NCBI GenBank assembly: GCA_022496205.1
Contig: WTXD01000009.1
Coordinates: 620,001-684,000 of the forward strand
Source: Gloeopeniophorella convolvens
Lineage: Eukaryota; Basidiomycota; Agaricomycetes; Russulales
Direction of reading: 5' to 3'
Length of the DNA: 64,000 nt
In this document: positions 61,701-64,000 of the stretch, one piece after another
How positions within the stretch are numbered: the stretch's first letter is position 1
How the letters are laid out: each line of letters begins with the position of its first letter
The notes under the pieces: generated by a model
The model's database searches: none
Told to the model about the DNA's origin: nothing
The model's input: only the letters and a program-made list of their open reading frames with translations
Position numbers and translations under genes: made by a program

Positions 61701-62898
61701 CTAGATCTCTTCCCAAGGGCAATCGACCTGCTCGTGGACAATTGGGCAGTATTGGGCAGTACTACCGACATCCTGGAGAGCTACTTCCTGCTGGATGCCA
61801 ATGCTGTTCTACAGGTTTGCAGATAGGAACAGTACTTGCTCATCTCGCGCACTTACACATCGTCCGCAGAGACATGCTACTCAATTCTTCACTTCGCTGA
61901 AACGCCCGATCGCGAGCGCCCCTTCGAACCATGCGAGGTCCTTGCTGGATTCATTGTCAATGTTGCTGCAACTAGCACATCCATCCGTGTATTCAGAAGC
62001 TCTCCACACGACCGGTTTATTCTCTTCGCTGATAACAACGATTATGACAGACAAGGTAGGCATTCCCGTGCATCTCGCCACCTTGGACTCTTTAATCTCA
62101 CTCCATGCCATCACAGGCAGATGTCTTTATTCTCACTCGGCACATCCAAGTTATGGCCCGACTCGCTGTGCTGGATTCGCAAGTATTCCTTCAATATATG
62201 AGTGCTGCTGCCAGTGGGCTCGGGAAGCCAGAACACGACCTGTGGGAAGGGCTTCTTGACCAGTGGCATCAACGGGTGGGTACTGTCCACTAGCATCGTA
62301 CACGTCAAACGACTACCCCCTGCTGCAGTTCGACAATGAATCCGAACCCAGGCATCGGAAGCTGTACGCCATGGGAGCAGCGGCTCTAGTCTCCACTGGG
62401 CGGCGTGAAGTCCTGGAGCGGCTGCCCAAAAATTTGTTTGACCTCTGGACCGATGTGTTCGCAGAACTCAAAGAGGTGCAGAGACAACGAGAAGCTGAGT
62501 CTGGTGAAGTGGCAGCGTAAGGCTCTAACTTGCTCTATGTTGCTGATGACTCTAATAGCTACGGTTAATTTCTTAGCACCATCCTCGTGGTATACTGGGA
62601 TCAGCCTGCGCCTTCCTTCTTCAATGGTACCGAGGACACCCCCGAGTACAATCGTCGGAAAGTTGTAAGCCTTTCTGCTAGAAGTATCGCGCGGCAATCA
62701 TGTCTCTGACCACCTTGCACACGGTAGCTCTATGACACCGACCCAGTACGCACAATCCCACTTTCGTCGTACATCGGAGAGCGTTTGCGGCAAGCAGAGG
62801 TCGCGTGCGGAGGGACTCAGGTTATGCAGACACAGTACTTGGCGAAGGCAGACCCTCCGGTCCTCCAGCATCTCATGCGGGAAATATTTGGGGCGTAG
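58740..62898 (+). CDS. KAP120: Karyopherin Kap120/importin-11
   Basis: Importin-beta family nuclear transport receptor. Its yeast relative Kap120 imports Rpf1 and other cargo. N-terminal segment: MNRDNPSVPQNVSIQDVFSA, ATRLKDLLDQPGTLDLLHQI, RQLSIIQVKNVVSTHWRSR, which is the importin-beta N-terminal repeat, then IAKIARADFPHKWPALF (the conserved ARxDFPxxWPxLF). Further HEAT repeats follow: LISRIHAPLSEIYVQLVERV, LRGIYEARISLLMALRTAAS, LPQEFVETAVTFLVTRFMPL, EEWVNTEDKDDEQWQFEIRP (typical Kap120/IPO11 acidic motif with RPCAE), and downstream LPLITSAFPQL and DLWTDVFAELKEVQRQREAE. The last exon is YDTDPVRTIPLSSYIGERLR, VACGGTQVMQTQYLAKADPP, ending LMREIFGA. It has many exons (about twenty) with very small introns, and the reading could be followed to the stop. 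Length fits the family (about 1000 residues). Confidence 0.9.
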
Positions 62899-63035
62899 AG
62901 TGCAGGAGCGCAGGCGTCCCATATCCATCAATCCTACCAAGCGTACTAGGTTACCATCTGGTGCAATCCGTATATCATAATCTATAGAGCAGAGAGTAAT
63001 GCAACAATGAAAATCCTTCCAACTAGTGTCGAGCT

Positions 63036-64000
63036 TCAATCCGACTGTTCTTCATCGCTGTTGCTAACCCAGCTTCGGCTCCCGACACTGATCCCACTCA
63101 CACTACTGCTCCCCATCTCGTCGAAGTAGTCGCTGCCCCACTCTTCCGCGCTGCCCTCATCGCCCTCGCTCGTCCAGTACATGTTCTCGACGTGCAGACG
63201 CTCGGCACCTTGCACGAGCTCCGCACATCGAAGGCACTCCCACGGGCCTCCGCCTTCGTCCGCAGCGCGCAGCATCTTCTCCGCGATGCAGGTATAGCAG
63301 TAGACATGGCCGCACGAAGTACGGTACGGCGCCGTGAGGGAGTGTGCAGGCGGCTCGTTGCCTCTCTCCGCGGGATGGGATCCGGAGGAAGACTGGACTT
63401 GAGTGGCGAGCGCAAGCGCATTCGCAGAATCCGTGACGTTGAGCGTGAGCGCGGCGTTCTCGTAGCAGATGGCACACTCGTCCTCCGCGAGGTGCGCGTA
63501 CTTGCCGCGCCTGCCGAGCTGAGACTCACCCTGGCCGGCGTATGCGTCCAGGCCGAGCCTCGAGCGCGCAGAGGCGGGGATCAGCGTAGAAAAGGTGGAT
63601 ATGGGGTGTGCGATGGCATCGAAGGCCGTTCCGACGGCTCGTCGGAGTTTGCGGTGAGGGAGCAGAGGGAGGAGGAACATGAGGAACTCCTGCTCATGGA
63701 CGATCAGTTCTGTTTGCTGACGGCTGTCGAATGCTGGCTCACTGTGAATGCGTGCCAGACCATCTGGCGGTTCATGAACTCGTAGCTGACGTTGCGTCGT
63801 ATGAGCCTCCGTGATGGGACGAGCCTCATGCCCAGTAGCCTATCGACCGTGGTGCGATACCTGCGTCCCTGTGAGCCCAAACTCCAGACTGCGAGCAGAC
63901 GGAGGGTGATGCTTACTGTCCATCCCAGAGGAACGCGACGAAACTCACCAGCGCCAGGGCTGCATGAGTGGTCTCCAACCTGGTCATCAGCTCCCAGACC
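63036..64000 (-). CDS. PEX2: Peroxin Pex2, RING E3 ligase of the peroxisome (5' end outside window)
   Basis: Integral peroxisomal membrane RING protein that, with Pex10 and Pex12, ubiquitinates the import receptor Pex5. The gene continues past the window edge, so the start is missing. Visible exons: WELMTRLETTHAALALVSFV and AFLWDG, an intron (GTAAGC...CAG), then YRTTVDRLLGMRLVPSRRLI and RRNVSYEFMNRQMVWHAFT, the hallmark Pex2 segment. After a second intron come EFLMFLLPLLPHRKLRRAVG and the RING: ECAICYENAALTL ... YRTSCGHVYCYTCIAEKML ... WECLRCAELVQGAERL. An acidic/Ser tail ends SDEEQSD. RING ligands (CxxC, CxHxxC, CxxC) are all present. Confidence 0.9.

Overview
The window looks like a gene-dense piece of a basidiomycete (Agaricomycete) nuclear genome. 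The evidence is many short introns of about 50-60 nt with GT[A/G]NGT donors, strong similarity of the recognisable proteins to fungal housekeeping families, and several ORFs of a kind seen mainly in mushrooms. A polypore-like host is only a guess. I see no transposon, tRNA, rRNA, CRISPR or prokaryotic operon structure. There are about 28 protein-coding genes on both strands. Most spacers are 20-700 bp, and one gene-poor stretch of about 1.6 kb lies at 8.6-10.2 kb.

Layout: 0.5-2.5 kb MFS/ACS transporter (+); 2.7-3.6 kb ESCRT-III Snf7 (+); 4.1-5.6 kb Nem1-type phosphatase (-); 6.1-8.6 kb cytochrome b2 (-); 10.2-11.4 kb Cyc2/cytochrome b5 reductase-like (-); 11.6-13.2 kb C2H2 transcription factor (+); 13.8-14.5 kb small secreted protein with a TATA box (+); 14.9-15.9 kb RNPS1-like SR protein (+); 16.1-21.3 kb RNA polymerase III largest subunit (-); 21.5-22.3 kb Med18 (+), tail to tail with Bcd1 at 22.3-23.7 kb (-); 24.1-25.2 kb Dre2 (-); 25.6-26.8 kb forkhead factor with an apparent one-base frameshift (-); 27.5-28.1 kb Tim17-like membrane protein (+); 28.4-31.1 kb Sch9 kinase (+); 31.6-33.1 kb Aim32/Apd1-like ferredoxin (-); 33.6-35.9 kb protein with ubiquitin-interacting motifs (-); 36.6-42.6 kb Rim15 kinase with a PAS-like region, zinc finger and receiver domain (-); 42.8-43.5 kb mitoribosomal bS18m (+); 44.2-45.4 kb Rpn11 (-); 45.6-47.4 kb uncharacterised coiled-coil protein (+); 47.5-49.9 kb Vps52 (+); 50.2-53.5 kb Efr3 (-); 53.7-54.6 kb BRCT protein (-); 54.8-56.9 kb folylpolyglutamate synthase (+); 57.3-58.6 kb Slx4-like zinc-finger protein (-); 58.7-62.9 kb Kap120/importin-11 (+); 63.0-64.0 kb Pex2, cut by the window edge (-).

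The genes do not form a biosynthetic cluster, but some functional neighbours stand out. Sch9 and Rim15, kinase and substrate in the yeast TORC1 nutrient pathway, lie about 5.5 kb apart. Several genes serve mitochondria (Cyb2, Cyc2-like, Dre2, Tim17-like, Aim32-like, bS18m, dual-start FPGS). Others serve transcription (Pol III, Med18) and membrane traffic or lipid signalling (Snf7, Nem1, Vps52, Efr3). The most unusual points are the frameshift inside the forkhead DNA-binding domain, an intact two-component receiver domain at the C-terminus of Rim15, two well-supported GC-AG introns, and several conserved-looking proteins of unknown function. Splice sites were joined by eye from reading frame and family similarity, so exon borders away from conserved domains are provisional.
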